Positions 29,941-38,695 of a DNA stretch of 64,000 bases are shown one piece after another. The notes under the pieces were generated by a model, which worked only from the letters and a program-made list of their open reading frames with translations, searched no databases and was not told where the DNA came from. The stretch is taken from the NCBI RefSeq assembly GCF_000226315.1, contig NC_016026.1, forward strand, positions 1,860,001 through 1,924,000, read 5' to 3'. Numbering within the stretch: position 1 is the stretch's first letter; each line of letters begins with the position of its first letter. The position numbers and the translations under genes were made by a program. The stretch comes from Micavibrio aeruginosavorus ARL-13 (GTDB lineage: Bacteria; Pseudomonadota; Alphaproteobacteria; Micavibrionales; Micavibrionaceae).

Positions 29941-31426
29941 CTTCGACCTCGCGGCGTGATGTGTTTGCGTTTTTCTTTTGTTTTCGCGTTTGTGGCAGGT
30001 GACGCAGTGTTTCCACCACAACATCCATCCGGCTGCCATGTGATCCCTTGACCATCACGACATCGCCTGGCACCAGAACTTCGGGCACGATTTCAGCTAA
30101 TTCCGCACTGGTCGCACGATGCGCGCCGCGCTGTTCCGGCGGCAGGGCATCATGCAGATTTTTCATCAACGCCCCACATGTATAAACCAGATTCACATCG
30201 GCGGCCTGTAACGGCAAAGCCAGATCCGCGTGGAGGCGCGCGCCATCGGCCCCCAGTTCCAGCATATCACCCAGCACCGCAATACGGCGGCCACCACGGC
30301 CCGGATCAATCAGGGCCAGAACCTTGAACGCCGCCTGCATCGCCACGGGGGATGCGTTATAGCTTTCGTCGATCAATGTGACAGGATTACGGCGATCGCC
30401 GATATTGATGCGCTCGCGGCGACCACGGCCCACCGGCGGCTGAACTTTTTCCAATGCTTTCGCGGCCTTACGCACATTGCCCCCGGCGGCGGATACCGCC
30501 AGCAACACGGCAATTGCATTCATGGCGATATGGCGTCCGGCGATCAGCAGGGTGAAGGACACTTCCTCCCCGCAGATTACGGCCTTCACGCGCGACCCGT
30601 TGGAGGCCAGCAGGCATTCCACCAACCGCCCATCAACATCTTCGCCGCCACCAAAGGACAGAATTTTTCCAACGCCGCATTTGCGCGCGGCCTGTGCCAA
30701 TTGGTCAAAATGCGGATTGTCGGCGTTTAAAATGGCCACACCGTGCGCATCCATGCCCTCGAAAATTTCTGCCTTCGCTGCGGCAATAGCTTCGGTCGAG
30801 CCGAAATGTTCGATATGGACCGGTTCAATGGTGGTAATGATCGCAATATCCGGGCGCACTTGTTGCGTCAGATTTGATATTTCGCCTGCATGGTTCATAC
30901 CCATTTCAAAAATGCCGTAATCACATCCCGCATGCATGGTGGACAGCGACAGCGGAACACCCCAATGGTTGTTGTGGCTGGCCTTGCTGTAATGGGTTTG
31001 GCCCAGGGCACCAAAGGCCACAGCCATCATTTCCTTCGTTCCGGTTTTACCAACCGAACCGGTGACACCAATAATTTTTGCACCCGTGCGATTGCGCGCG
31101 CCCTGGCCCAAGGCCTGCATTCCCTTGAATGTATCATCCACCATCAAAACTGGAGCATGATCAGGCAGGCCATCAACAGCGCGCGCAACCATGACCGCAG
31201 CCGCACCCTTTTCCAACGCCATTTTCACATAGGCATGCCCATCGCTGGCATCGCCCTTGATCGCGATAAACAAATCGCCCGGCTGCAATGTGCGCGTATC
31301 AATCGAAACGCCCGTGGCGGCCCAATCCTGCGACCCCAGCAAACGTCCGTTCGTGGCTCTCGCCGCGTCCGCTGCACTCCAGATCACGTGTGATGCCGGC
31401 TTCTGCCTATGCTTACAAAATAACAT
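29930..31426 (-). CDS. murF: UDP-MurNAc-tripeptide-D-alanyl-D-alanine ligase
   Basis: 498 residues from the ATG at 31426, just 2 bases after the murE stop. It has the MurF N-terminal domain ([42 protein letters not shown]), the P-loop [27 protein letters not shown] and [20 protein letters not shown]. It adds D-Ala-D-Ala, the product of the ddl enzyme in the same cluster. The length is slightly above average because of a C-terminal basic tail that overlaps mraY. Confidence 0.96.
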   Translation of the reverse strand: MLFCKHRQKPASHVIWSAADAARATNGRLLGSQDWAATGVSIDTRTLQPGDLFIAIKGDASDGHAYVKMALEKGAAAVMVARAVDGLPDHAPVLMVDDTFKGMQALGQGARNRTGAKIIGVTGSVGKTGTKEMMAVAFGALGQTHYSKASHNNHWGVPLSLSTMHAGCDYGIFEMGMNHAGEISNLTQQVRPDIAIITTIEPVHIEHFGSTEAIAAAKAEIFEGMDAHGVAILNADNPHFDQLAQAARKCGVGKILSFGGGEDVDGRLVECLLASNGSRVKAVICGEEVSFTLLIAGRHIAMNAIAVLLAVSAAGGNVRKAAKALEKVQPPVGRGRRERINIGDRRNPVTLIDESYNASPVAMQAAFKVLALIDPGRGGRRIAVLGDMLELGADGARLHADLALPLQAADVNLVYTCGALMKNLHDALPPEQRGAHRATSAELAEIVPEVLVPGDVVMVKGSHGSRMDVVVETLRHLPQTRKQKKNANTSRREVEDAL

Positions 31427-31428
31427 TC

Positions 31429-32892
31429 TTATGCTTCCCCAAGCCCGATATTCAAAATTGCTGTAGTGGCCTCTTCGACATCGTCGAACGGGTCCACTCG
31501 ATTCCCGATAATTTGCCCCTGCTCATGCCCTTTGCCGGCAATGACCAGAACATCCCCTTTTTTCAACATGTGTACGGCGTGTTGAATGGCCGCACGACGA
31601 TCGCCGATATTTTCGGCATGGTTTCCGGTTACACCGGCCATAATTTCGGCGCGAATGACATCGGCTTGTTCAAAGCGCGGATTATCATCGGTAACGATGA
31701 CATGGTCGGCCAGATCAGCGGCAATCCCCCCCATCACCGGGCGTTTTCCCTTGTCTCGATTTCCACCGCAGCCAAACAAGCACACCAATCGCCCAACCGT
31801 ATGCGGGCGCAATGATTGCAAAACATTGACCAACGCGTCCGGCGTATGCGCGTAATCGACATAGACCGCAGCCCCCTTCGGATGACCGGGAATATTCTGC
31901 AACCGCCCCGGTGCCCCCTGCAGGCGGGACAGACCCTCGACCAACGCATCCACACGGGAAATATCTTCGGCCATAGCCAGACCGAGCGCGCACAACGCAT
32001 TCATCGCCTGAAACTGCCCGACCAGCGGTAACGCCACCGTGTAATCACGCCCCAGAACATTGATCTGCAAATCCTGTCCATCCGGGCGCAAAGCGCGGGA
32101 TTTCAAAACGATATCCTGCGCCTTTTGCCCATAGGACCACATTCGCAGGCCACGCGATTTGCAAATATCGGCCAGCGCCCCGAATGCCTCATCATCTGCA
32201 TTCAAAACCGCCGTGCCACCATCGCGCAGAACGGATGAAAACAGACGCGCCTTGGCCGCCAGATAGGTTTTCATGTCACCGTGATAATCCAGATGGTCGC
32301 GGGTCAAATTGGTGAACCCCGCCGCCGATACGCGCACACCGTCCAGACGGTTTTGATCCAGCCCGTGGCTGGAGGCTTCCATCGCCAGATGGGTCACACC
32401 CGCATCGGCCATCTCGGCCATCAGCGCCATCAGCGATACCGGATCCGGTGTTGTCATTGACCCGTCACGGTTAAAATGCGTACCGCGCACACCGATCGTA
32501 CCCAAACTGGCCGAGGCCATATTTAACCCAGCCCAAAGCTGTTGCGTGAAATGTGCGGTTGATGTTTTGCCGTTGGTACCAGTCACCGCCGCAATCATCT
32601 CTGGCTGGCGCCCATAAAATCGGGCGGCCATGATCGCGGCCACATGGCGCGGATGATCATGCGTGATAAAAATGGCCTTCCCATCGGGTGTTGTCCCGGT
32701 TGGAACAACGATGGCCACAGCCCCTGACTCAATCGCAGCGGATATAAAATCACGTCCGTCGACTTTCGCCCCTGGAACAGCGATAAAGACGTAGCCCGGC
32801 TTGACCGCCCGGCTGTCCAGCGCAATGCCGGATATATTGATATCTGGCCCTGCATAATCATCGATCAGGGTTGAAAGCATCATGGCCATCAT
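31429..32892 (-). CDS. murE: UDP-MurNAc-L-alanyl-D-glutamate-2,6-diaminopimelate ligase
   Basis: 487 residues from the ATG at 32892, overlapping the ftsI stop (ATGA); the start region holds several nearby ATGs. Motifs are SGIALDSRAVKPGYVFIAVPG, the P-loop AVTGTNGKTSTAHF, EASSHGLDQNRLDG, LTRDHLDYHGDMKTYLAAKARLF and VYVDYAHTPDALVNVLQSLRPH. The substrate-selecting loop reads DNPRFEQ, i.e. DNPR, the usual sign of meso-diaminopimelate specificity. This agrees with Gram-negative peptidoglycan and with the asd gene elsewhere in the window. Confidence 0.97.
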   Translation of the reverse strand: MMAMMLSTLIDDYAGPDINISGIALDSRAVKPGYVFIAVPGAKVDGRDFISAAIESGAVAIVVPTGTTPDGKAIFITHDHPRHVAAIMAARFYGRQPEMIAAVTGTNGKTSTAHFTQQLWAGLNMASASLGTIGVRGTHFNRDGSMTTPDPVSLMALMAEMADAGVTHLAMEASSHGLDQNRLDGVRVSAAGFTNLTRDHLDYHGDMKTYLAAKARLFSSVLRDGGTAVLNADDEAFGALADICKSRGLRMWSYGQKAQDIVLKSRALRPDGQDLQINVLGRDYTVALPLVGQFQAMNALCALGLAMAEDISRVDALVEGLSRLQGAPGRLQNIPGHPKGAAVYVDYAHTPDALVNVLQSLRPHTVGRLVCLFGCGGNRDKGKRPVMGGIAADLADHVIVTDDNPRFEQADVIRAEIMAGVTGNHAENIGDRRAAIQHAVHMLKKGDVLVIAGKGHEQGQIIGNRVDPFDDVEEATTAILNIGLGEA

Positions 32893-34649
32893 TCCCCCGC
32901 CTTCTTTGGATCATGGACATAGCGAACCAGTTCGGCAGAAATATCTTTTTCCGGCGGGACATCTTTTGGCGGCAAGGCCAGAACCGAAGCCATCGCCGTA
33001 ATCACACGCCCAACAGCGGGAGCCCCAACCCAGCCGCCGGTGGCATAGCCATAGGTCGATTTGTTACCCTGTGGCTCGTCCACAATCACCAAGACGACAT
33101 AGTCCGGATCATCTGATGGGAAGACACCGAGGAATGAAGACAGCAAACGCTTTCGGTCATATCCACCGCGCGCACCCGGTTTTTCCGCCGATCCGGTTTT
33201 TCCGCCCACCATATAGCCGGGAACATCGGCTTTACCACCCGTACCGTGGCTGACCGTCAGGCGCAGCAATTGACGGATGCGGTGCGCCGTTTCCGCCGAC
33301 ACAACACGCACAGATGCGCTTTCTTTATCATCTGCAATGTTATCCAAAACTACATGCGGATTAACGCGCAGACCGCCATTAACAATCGACGATGCCGCCG
33401 CAGCCACATGCAAAGGCGATACCGCAATACCGTGACCATAAGACGCCGTCAGGGTACTGGTTTCACGCCATGGCGACGGGATAATCGGCTGACCAACCTC
33501 GTCAATTTCCACCTTGACCGGGGCCATAAAACCCAGATCAGCATAGAAATTTTTCAATGCATCCGTCCCCACAGCCTGGGCCATCAAGGCCGACCCAATA
33601 TTCGACGAATACATGAAGATTTCAGGAATGGTTAGAACGCGTTTTTGCGCGTGATAATCCCGGATCGAAAAACGACCGATGGTCAGCGGCTTGGTCGCAT
33701 CAAAGGTCTGACCAATCGGTGCATTTTTTAATTCCAGATAAGCCGCGGTCGAAAACAGCTTGAAGGTCGAGCCCATTTCATACACGCCCAGTGACAGGCG
33801 GTTGAACAAATTATCCGGCTTGGCCGATCCCGCGCTGTGCGGATCGAAATCGGGCAGCGATACAGCCGCCAGAATTTCGCCGTCATGCACGTTCATAATC
33901 ACGCCCATGCCGCCCTTGGCGTTGAACTCCTTCATCGTGCGGGAAATCTCACGGCGCAGAACGTGTTGCAAACGCACATCGATGGTCAGCTGCACGGGCT
34001 CCTTACCCGCCTTCAACACTTTGTCGAAACTGCGCTCAACCCCCGCCAGACCGTTGCCGTCCACATTGGTGTAGCCCACCAAATGCGCCCCCAAGGCCCC
34101 TTGCGGGTACAAACGGTTGGCTTCGGTTTCAAAGGACAGGCCCGGATGCCCCAGACCAAGAACCGCGTATTGATCTTGAGGCGCAAGGTTGCGCTTGATC
34201 CAGACAAAACGCCCCTCACGCTGCAATTTTTTCAAAACATCGCCATAGGACAGGTCCGGTAAAACCTTGACCAGATCGCGCGCGACCCCTTCCGGGTCCG
34301 GAATTAATTTCGGATCGGCGTAAAGTGATGCCGTTTGCACGGATCGCGCCAGAATAACGCCGTTGCGATCGACAATATCGGCACGCAAAGCCGTTGGTGC
34401 CGTCTTCGCCCCCTGCGCATAATCACGCGGGGATGATTCTTGTGAAAATCCACTGGACAACCCTTGGCTCAAACGCGGCAATTCACCCTGCAAAATCGTC
34501 AGGTCGAACCCACGTACAGCCACCAGAACGAAGGCCGAGGCAAAGCACAGCCGCATAAACATGATTCGCCCGCGCGCCAGATCGAGCGCAGAGCGCCGTG
34601 TCCCGATCAGCTTCATGACCTTTTGACGGAAGAACGGGGATGGATTCAT
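32889..34649 (-). CDS. ftsI: Septal transpeptidase FtsI (PBP3, class B)
   Basis: 586 residues. A basic cytoplasmic N-terminus and one membrane helix (about 29-46) precede the PBP dimerisation region (DIVDRNGVILARSV). The transpeptidase domain has all three active-site motifs: S294-x-x-K297 in MGSTFKLF, S348-x-N350 in YSSNIGSAL, and K484-T-G in GGKTGSAEK. It cross-links septal peptidoglycan with FtsW. It is coupled to ftsL upstream and murE downstream through ATGA overlaps. Confidence 0.97.
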   Translation of the reverse strand: MNPSPFFRQKVMKLIGTRRSALDLARGRIMFMRLCFASAFVLVAVRGFDLTILQGELPRLSQGLSSGFSQESSPRDYAQGAKTAPTALRADIVDRNGVILARSVQTASLYADPKLIPDPEGVARDLVKVLPDLSYGDVLKKLQREGRFVWIKRNLAPQDQYAVLGLGHPGLSFETEANRLYPQGALGAHLVGYTNVDGNGLAGVERSFDKVLKAGKEPVQLTIDVRLQHVLRREISRTMKEFNAKGGMGVIMNVHDGEILAAVSLPDFDPHSAGSAKPDNLFNRLSLGVYEMGSTFKLFSTAAYLELKNAPIGQTFDATKPLTIGRFSIRDYHAQKRVLTIPEIFMYSSNIGSALMAQAVGTDALKNFYADLGFMAPVKVEIDEVGQPIIPSPWRETSTLTASYGHGIAVSPLHVAAAASSIVNGGLRVNPHVVLDNIADDKESASVRVVSAETAHRIRQLLRLTVSHGTGGKADVPGYMVGGKTGSAEKPGARGGYDRKRLLSSFLGVFPSDDPDYVVLVIVDEPQGNKSTYGYATGGWVGAPAVGRVITAMASVLALPPKDVPPEKDISAELVRYVHDPKKAGE

Positions 34650-35134
34650 TGCGCCCCTCCGCTTGATGGTTCCGTATCGGTCAGACGATTGATCAGCGTA
34701 TCAAAATTTTCAGACGAGGGAGATGATGTTGCCGGAGAGGCCACAGGATCGTGGGCAGCAACAGAAGGCGGAGAACCCGCCGGAGGAGTGGATGGTGCAA
34801 GGACAGCGCGGCGCAACGCTGGATCGGGTTTACGCGCGGGAATAATCGGCTCAATCTGGTCGGGCAACGCCCCACCATCACGCACCAGCAGAGCCGGGTC
34901 AATCGGCTCCATCTTCAAATGCTGGCGTGCCAATTCTTCCAATCGGTCAGGGCGATTGAGGTAATCCCATTCCGCCTCCAAGACGCGCAGGGCTTCGCCT
35001 TCTTTGGTCAGTTGCGCATTCAATCCGCGCAATTGATGCTCGGCCTGTTGGACGTTTTGACTGGTCTGGAACAGCATGAATCCTGCCATCCCGGCTAAAC
35101 CAAGCGAAACAATCGACGAAAGGCGAATGCGCAT
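34646..35134 (-). CDS. ftsL: Cell division protein FtsL
   Basis: 162 residues, starting with a one-base TAATG overlap with rsmH. It is a bitopic protein: a short basic N-terminus, a helix (about 7-23, IVSLGLAGMAGFMLFQTS), then a coiled-coil heptad region (NVQQAEHQLRGLNAQLTKEGEALRVLEAEWDYLNRPDRLEELARQHL) typical of FtsL. The C-terminal 70 residues are a Pro/Ser-rich periplasmic tail, longer than in most FtsL proteins. It is a partner of FtsQ and FtsB at the divisome. Identification rests on position plus the helix and WDYLNRPDRLEELA pattern. Confidence 0.9.
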   Translation of the reverse strand: MRIRLSSIVSLGLAGMAGFMLFQTSQNVQQAEHQLRGLNAQLTKEGEALRVLEAEWDYLNRPDRLEELARQHLKMEPIDPALLVRDGGALPDQIEPIIPARKPDPALRRAVLAPSTPPAGSPPSVAAHDPVASPATSSPSSENFDTLINRLTDTEPSSGGAQ

Positions 35135-36141
35135 TATCCACGCCCCCCTTTCGCAAATTTTTTGGATGTTTCCTCACTCCATGCCGGAGCATTGGTACGG
35201 ATAGCACTCCGCAATTTTGCGGATCTTGAACGGGGATTGCGCCGAGTTTCGGCATCGGTGGGATCAATCGCCTTACGTTGCGTAAGACGGAAGGTCGGTG
35301 CCGGATGATCGCTGAGCGCGGTCATCGGTGCGTGACGGGACGGTGCAGGCACATCACCCGACCGCGTTTTGAAGAAGTTTTTGACGATACGATCTTCCAG
35401 AGAATGGAAGGTGACGACAACCAGACGCCCGCCCTCCTCCAGAATATGTTCGGACGCGGCCAGAGCGCGCTCCAGCTCACCCAATTCATCATTCACGGCG
35501 ATGCGCAGGGCCTGGAACGTGCGGGTGGCCGGGTGAATGTCATTGGGTTTGCGACGGCCCGGCATGGCTTTTTCAACGATGGATGCCAATGCGGCCGTGG
35601 TTTCAATCGGCGCGACGACACGCGCATCAACTATGGCACGGGCAATGCGGCGGGAATGGCGCTCTTCGCCGTAATTGTAAATCAGATTGGCCAGATCGGT
35701 TTCATCCATATCACGGACAATGTCGGCGGCGCTTTCGCCCGCGCTTTGATCCATGCGCATATCCAGCGGACCATCAAAGCGGAATGAAAAACCACGATCG
35801 GCATTATCAATCTGCATCGACGATACACCGATATCCAACATAAAGCCCTGAACGCGGTCAATGCCCGCCTGATCCAGCAGATCCCGCACATTGCCAAACG
35901 TGCCGTGTAACAAAATCAGCTTATCGCCGTATGTATCCTTCCACGCGACGGCGCGGTCATGCGCGGTTTGATCACGATCAATCCCGACGATGCGGCATCC
36001 CGGTGCGCGGTCCAGCGTCGCGCGGGAATATCCGCCCGCACCAAACGTGCCATCAACGTAGGTTTCGCCCGCAACGGGCGCCAATGCCGTTAAAACTTCA
36101 TCCAGCATCACTGGAATATGCGGCGCTGTATCCTGAATCAT
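35134..36141 (-). CDS. rsmH: 16S rRNA (cytosine-1402-N4) methyltransferase RsmH
   Basis: 335 residues, start overlapping the mraZ stop (ATGA). Hallmarks are HIPVMLDEVLTALAP, the SAM motif YVDGTFGAGGYSRATLD, GFMLDIGVSSMQIDNADRGFSFRFDGPLDMRMD, IYNYGEERHSRRIARAIVDAR, HPATRTFQALRIAVNDELGELE and VTFHSLEDRIVKNFF. It methylates C1402 in the ribosomal P site. It is the second gene of the dcw cluster, its usual position. Confidence 0.98.
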   Translation of the reverse strand: MIQDTAPHIPVMLDEVLTALAPVAGETYVDGTFGAGGYSRATLDRAPGCRIVGIDRDQTAHDRAVAWKDTYGDKLILLHGTFGNVRDLLDQAGIDRVQGFMLDIGVSSMQIDNADRGFSFRFDGPLDMRMDQSAGESAADIVRDMDETDLANLIYNYGEERHSRRIARAIVDARVVAPIETTAALASIVEKAMPGRRKPNDIHPATRTFQALRIAVNDELGELERALAASEHILEEGGRLVVVTFHSLEDRIVKNFFKTRSGDVPAPSRHAPMTALSDHPAPTFRLTQRKAIDPTDAETRRNPRSRSAKLRSAIRTNAPAWSEETSKKFAKGGRG

Positions 36142-36602
36142 GATGCGGCCCCCCCGATGATGGAGGGCAGCGTCAAACCTTTATCCCGCGCATTGGCACG
36201 TGCGTGAACCTGACGCGCTTTCAAGGCGGATGGTTCCCACAATTGGAATTTACGACCCAAACCGACGAACGCCACCTGATCCGCAATATTGGCATGCGCA
36301 ATTAAATCCGGCGTCAACGTCACGCGGCCATCGCCATCGAACGCCATCGGCGTGGCATCACCGAAAATGGCGGTGGCCAGATCATCCTGTTCGGCGGAGA
36401 ACAAATCGAATTGATCGAGGCGCGTGGCCAGATCATCCATCTTCGCACCATCAAATCCTTCGAGGCAGGCATGAACGGGCGAACGGAATACAACAATGCC
36501 CTGAAACGCCTGTGCGCTCAGAGCGGTGCGAAACGCCGCCGGAACGGATACCCGTCCCTTGCGGTCAACGCGATTGATGTATGTCGAAAGAAACAACGCC
36601 AT
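36138..36602 (-). CDS. mraZ: Transcriptional regulator MraZ
   Basis: 154 residues, first gene of the dcw cluster. It has two SpoVT/AbrB-like swapped-hairpin domains; the start MALFLSTYINRVDRKGRVSVPAAFR and the later GDATPMAFDGDGRVTLTPDLIAHANI are typical of the family. MraZ forms ring oligomers, binds TGGGN repeats and represses its own operon in E. coli. A matching repeat array lies 118 bases upstream (36720-36754). No Shine-Dalgarno is visible before the ATG. Confidence 0.96.
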   Translation of the reverse strand: MALFLSTYINRVDRKGRVSVPAAFRTALSAQAFQGIVVFRSPVHACLEGFDGAKMDDLATRLDQFDLFSAEQDDLATAIFGDATPMAFDGDGRVTLTPDLIAHANIADQVAFVGLGRKFQLWEPSALKARQVHARANARDKGLTLPSIIGGAAS

Positions 36603-36719
36603 GGAGGACGAATGCGTTCCGTTTGCTGCAAAGGGTTCATGTCAAAGAAGGTCGAAGGCCGGCGCCAGCTTCACAGTCCTGACAAGCGCGAATCACGGAA
36701 CGCCCGCCACGGTGAAACA

Positions 36720-36754
36720 TGGTTCTATATGGGATATCATGGGATGGCATGGAA
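36720..36754 (+). promoter_or_regulatory. Predicted MraZ operator (four TGGNN repeats, 10-bp period)
   Basis: TGGTT (36720), TGGGA (36730), TGGGA (36740) and TGGAA (36750) are spaced exactly 10 bp apart, i.e. 5-base boxes with 5-base spacers. This is the known E. coli MraZ-binding pattern of TGGGN direct repeats. The array lies upstream of the mraZ start at 36602 on the opposite strand, and a TATAGA (minus strand, 36729-36724) lies inside it as a possible -10. Confidence 0.75.
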
Positions 36755-36810
36755 TTCAACGGACGCACCACCCAAAAACCCCGGTTTTCCAAGGGTTTCG
36801 GGCACCCCGC

Positions 36811-36819
36811 TTATCCACA
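36811..36819 (+). promoter_or_regulatory. DnaA box (consensus TTATCCACA)
   Basis: An exact match to the DnaA-box consensus, about 210 bases upstream of mraZ. Confidence 0.6.
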
Positions 36820-36943
36820 GAGGCGCCCCCAAAATGGGGAAAAGAGAAATGCAGGGAACCCTTGTAAAACCGCATCAAAATCGCTTTTCGCCCGACCCGT
36901 TCAGGAACCGAAACACAGGCTTATCCCACCCCAACACACAGAG

Positions 36944-36952
36944 TTATCCACA
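36944..36952 (+). promoter_or_regulatory. DnaA box (consensus TTATCCACA)
   Basis: A second exact DnaA-box match in the same orientation, 133 bases from the first; a weaker TTATCCCAC lies between them at 36921. Confidence 0.6.
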
Positions 36953-37226
36953 GATTGACCCCCATGTTTTTGAATTACCCCCCAGCAGCCACCCAACACC
37001 CCTGCCGCCCGCGTAAGCACCGGCCTCAAAACCCGCAGAAATCCACAGCTTTGCTGACCACCCCGCTAAAACGAAATTTTATTATGAAAAAATTGATTGC
37101 TCCGCAAGATTCGTTATGGTAAACCATCGATCGTCCTGGCGACAGTGTGTGGAACCGGGACATGTGTGTGAAAAACGAAAACGGGCGCAATACCGCGCCC
37201 ATCATTTGTGTGTGGGGAGATTTTCC

Positions 37227-37358
37227 ATGATTGCTATTCTGTTACTTCTGACCTTGGCCATTAATGGCGGCCTGTATGTGGGCACCATTTTGCACACGGC
37301 CGTTGAAACCGCACGGTTCGATCAGGTGCTGGACCTCTATCAAAAACTCTGGGGCTAA
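37227..37358 (+). CDS. 43-residue predicted membrane peptide
   Basis: It starts at the ATG at 37227, with GGGGAGA 6 bases upstream as a good ribosome-binding site. The peptide has one hydrophobic helix (IAILLLLTLAINGGLYVGTIL) followed by a short amphipathic, charged tail ending DLYQKLWG. The open frame reaches further upstream but the earlier part is not coding-like. It lies between the dcw control region and a palindromic repeat, followed by a terminator. It is a plausible small single-pass membrane protein of unknown function; family unknown. Confidence 0.5.
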   Translation: MIAILLLLTLAINGGLYVGTILHTAVETARFDQVLDLYQKLWG

Positions 37359-37374
37359 TTCGCTCCACCCTGAT

Positions 37375-37460
37375 GTGTCATTCCCGCGAAAGCGGGAATC
37401 CAGAAGACCGGGACAATATGCGCCCTATTGCTCTGGATCCCCGCTTTCGCGGGGATGACA
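37375..37460. repeat. Intergenic palindromic repeat pair (REP/dRS3-like), copy B
   Basis: Two inverted copies of a unit of the form TGTCATTCCCGCGAAAGCGG then GAATCCA (37375-37401) and its near reverse complement at 37434-37460, separated by 32 bases. The inner part is ATTCCC-N8-GGGAAT, the same form as the dRS3 element described in Neisseria. It is related to the repeats at 11365 and 52794. Confidence 0.8.
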
Positions 37461-37470
37461 AAGAAAAGAA

Positions 37471-37500
37471 AAAAGCCGCCCCATTTTCAGGGCGGCTTTT
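37471..37500. terminator. Bidirectional Rho-independent terminator
   Basis: AAAAGCCGCCC (37471-37481) pairs with GGGCGGCTTTT (37490-37500) around an 8-base loop. It would end transcripts from the small membrane-peptide gene. Confidence 0.85.
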
Positions 37501-37512
37501 CACAAATGAAAT

Positions 37513-37889
37513 AAAAAAACCAGAGCGTCTGTAAGCCGGGTTCTGTATCCATCCGAAGATGGATGATGGCCATTCATCTGGGATGCGTGTTACCACGCAC
37601 CTCAAGCAACCAACCCGGGCCGCGATGCGGAAACGCACCATATGCGGCCCCTATTCGGTCTTGCGTCCGGTGGGGTTTGCCATGCCGTCCCTGTTACCAG
37701 GTCCGCGGTGCGCTCTTACCGCACCGTTTCGCCCTTACCTGTGATCCCGAAAGATCCATCGGCGGTTTGTTTTCTGTTGCACTGTCCGTCGGGTCGCCCC
37801 GCCCGGGTGTTACCCGGCACCGTGTTTCCGTGAAGCCCGGACTTTCCTCACCCATCTTGCGACAGGCGCGGCCATCCGACCCTCTGGCG
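37513..37889 (-). ncRNA. rnpB: RNase P RNA (type A)
   Basis: The minus strand shows the conserved core GAGGAAAGTCCGGGC at about 37849-37835 near the 5' side. The 3' side has ACAGAACCCGGCTTACAG ahead of the last helix. The ends pair as P1: CCAGAG near 37887 with CTCTGG near 37521, with a T run right after (37519-37513) as terminator. Length is about 377 nt, normal for bacterial type A. It is the catalytic RNA that trims the 5' leader of tRNA precursors. End positions are estimated from P1 pairing and could be off by a few bases. Confidence 0.93.
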
Positions 37890-37927
37890 TCGCCACCATC
37901 GGGGAAATCGTATGGTTTTGCAAGAAA

Positions 37928-38689
37928 TTATGGCGTTGGCGCCTTGGCGGCCGTGTTTTTCATCCGCAACAGCCAATGCAGCCGCGCCGCCAATTCCCGG
38001 TCGCTCCGCCCCCGGCGGGCCGGGTCAACGAAGGCATCGGGCTGAAAATGGCGTTGGAACGCCGGGATCAGCTCATCCAGCTTCAAACGCGGGTCATACC
38101 CATATTCCGTCAACGCCCGGTGCAAATCCGCCGCATTGCCAAGGAAGATATCACCCAGATCATAATCACGCTGGTCCGGTTGCGGCCACAGGCCAATGCC
38201 GCGCGCGGCCAGCCACGCCCAATCCAGCTTTTCACCCGGGTCCGGTTTGCGCGTCGGCGCAATATCGGAATGGCCCAAAACATAATGGGCCGGAATCGGA
38301 TTGCGCGACAAAATACCCTGCACCAAAACATGCAACGCATCCATCTGCGCCTGCGTAAAATCGACGTAGCCGTAATTAATGCCGGGATTGACGATTTCAA
38401 TGCCGATGGAATGGCTGTTGATATCATCGCGCCCATCCCACCATGACGCACCGGCATGCCATGCGCGTTTATCTTCCGCCACGAATTGCGTGACGGTACC
38501 GTCATAATCAATCATGTAATGCGGACTGACCGGCCCCGGCGATTTTTGCTTCGGCGGGTTCGTGTCCATGTACACATCTTCGGCATCCTGCGCCGTTTTT
38601 GTTCCGGTGTAATGCAGGATCAAAACGGTGGGCGCAACACCGCCCGCCCGTTCGTTGAAGTTTGGTGAATGTTTTGTCCGCATGGTCAT
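37928..38689 (-). CDS. N-acetylmuramoyl-L-alanine amidase (AmpD/AmiD-like, Amidase_2)
   Basis: 253 residues. It has the zinc amidase fold, with predicted ligands His26 (LILHYTGT), His140 and Asp150 in LGHSDIAPTRKPDPG. The His-Asp spacing of 10 and Lys148 match AmpD. Aromatic substrate-site residues lie in RAWHAGASWWDGRDDINSHSIGIEI. No signal peptide is seen, so it is probably cytoplasmic and acts on anhydro-muropeptides in wall recycling. The C-terminal 65 residues (helical, ALTEYGYDPRLKLDELIPAFQRHF) are a common extension in alphaproteobacterial members. Confidence 0.88.
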   Translation of the reverse strand: MTMRTKHSPNFNERAGGVAPTVLILHYTGTKTAQDAEDVYMDTNPPKQKSPGPVSPHYMIDYDGTVTQFVAEDKRAWHAGASWWDGRDDINSHSIGIEIVNPGINYGYVDFTQAQMDALHVLVQGILSRNPIPAHYVLGHSDIAPTRKPDPGEKLDWAWLAARGIGLWPQPDQRDYDLGDIFLGNAADLHRALTEYGYDPRLKLDELIPAFQRHFQPDAFVDPARRGRSDRELAARLHWLLRMKNTAAKAPTP

Positions 38690-38695
38690 GGTTGA

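Larger units (their letters stand above)
36603..37226. promoter_or_regulatory. 624-bp intergenic region upstream of mraZ: dcw promoter region with DnaA boxes
   Basis: This is the largest gene-free stretch apart from rnpB. It contains a TTGACA (minus strand, 36645-36640) close to mraZ, the MraZ operator array (36720-36754), two consensus DnaA boxes and a near-match at 36921 (TTATCCCAC). It also holds an AT-rich stretch around 37070-37110. It separates the leftward dcw cluster from the rightward small membrane-peptide gene. No coding frame with convincing composition was seen apart from the 37227 gene that follows. Confidence 0.6.

Noticed and set aside
36603-37226. Replication origin
   Set aside because: DnaA boxes and an AT-rich stretch are present, but no origin-linked genes are in the window and GC skew could not be computed; kept only as a finding.
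37563-38045. Open frames across rnpB
   Set aside because: The region is RNase P RNA, with conserved core sequences and matching ends; frames there are by chance.
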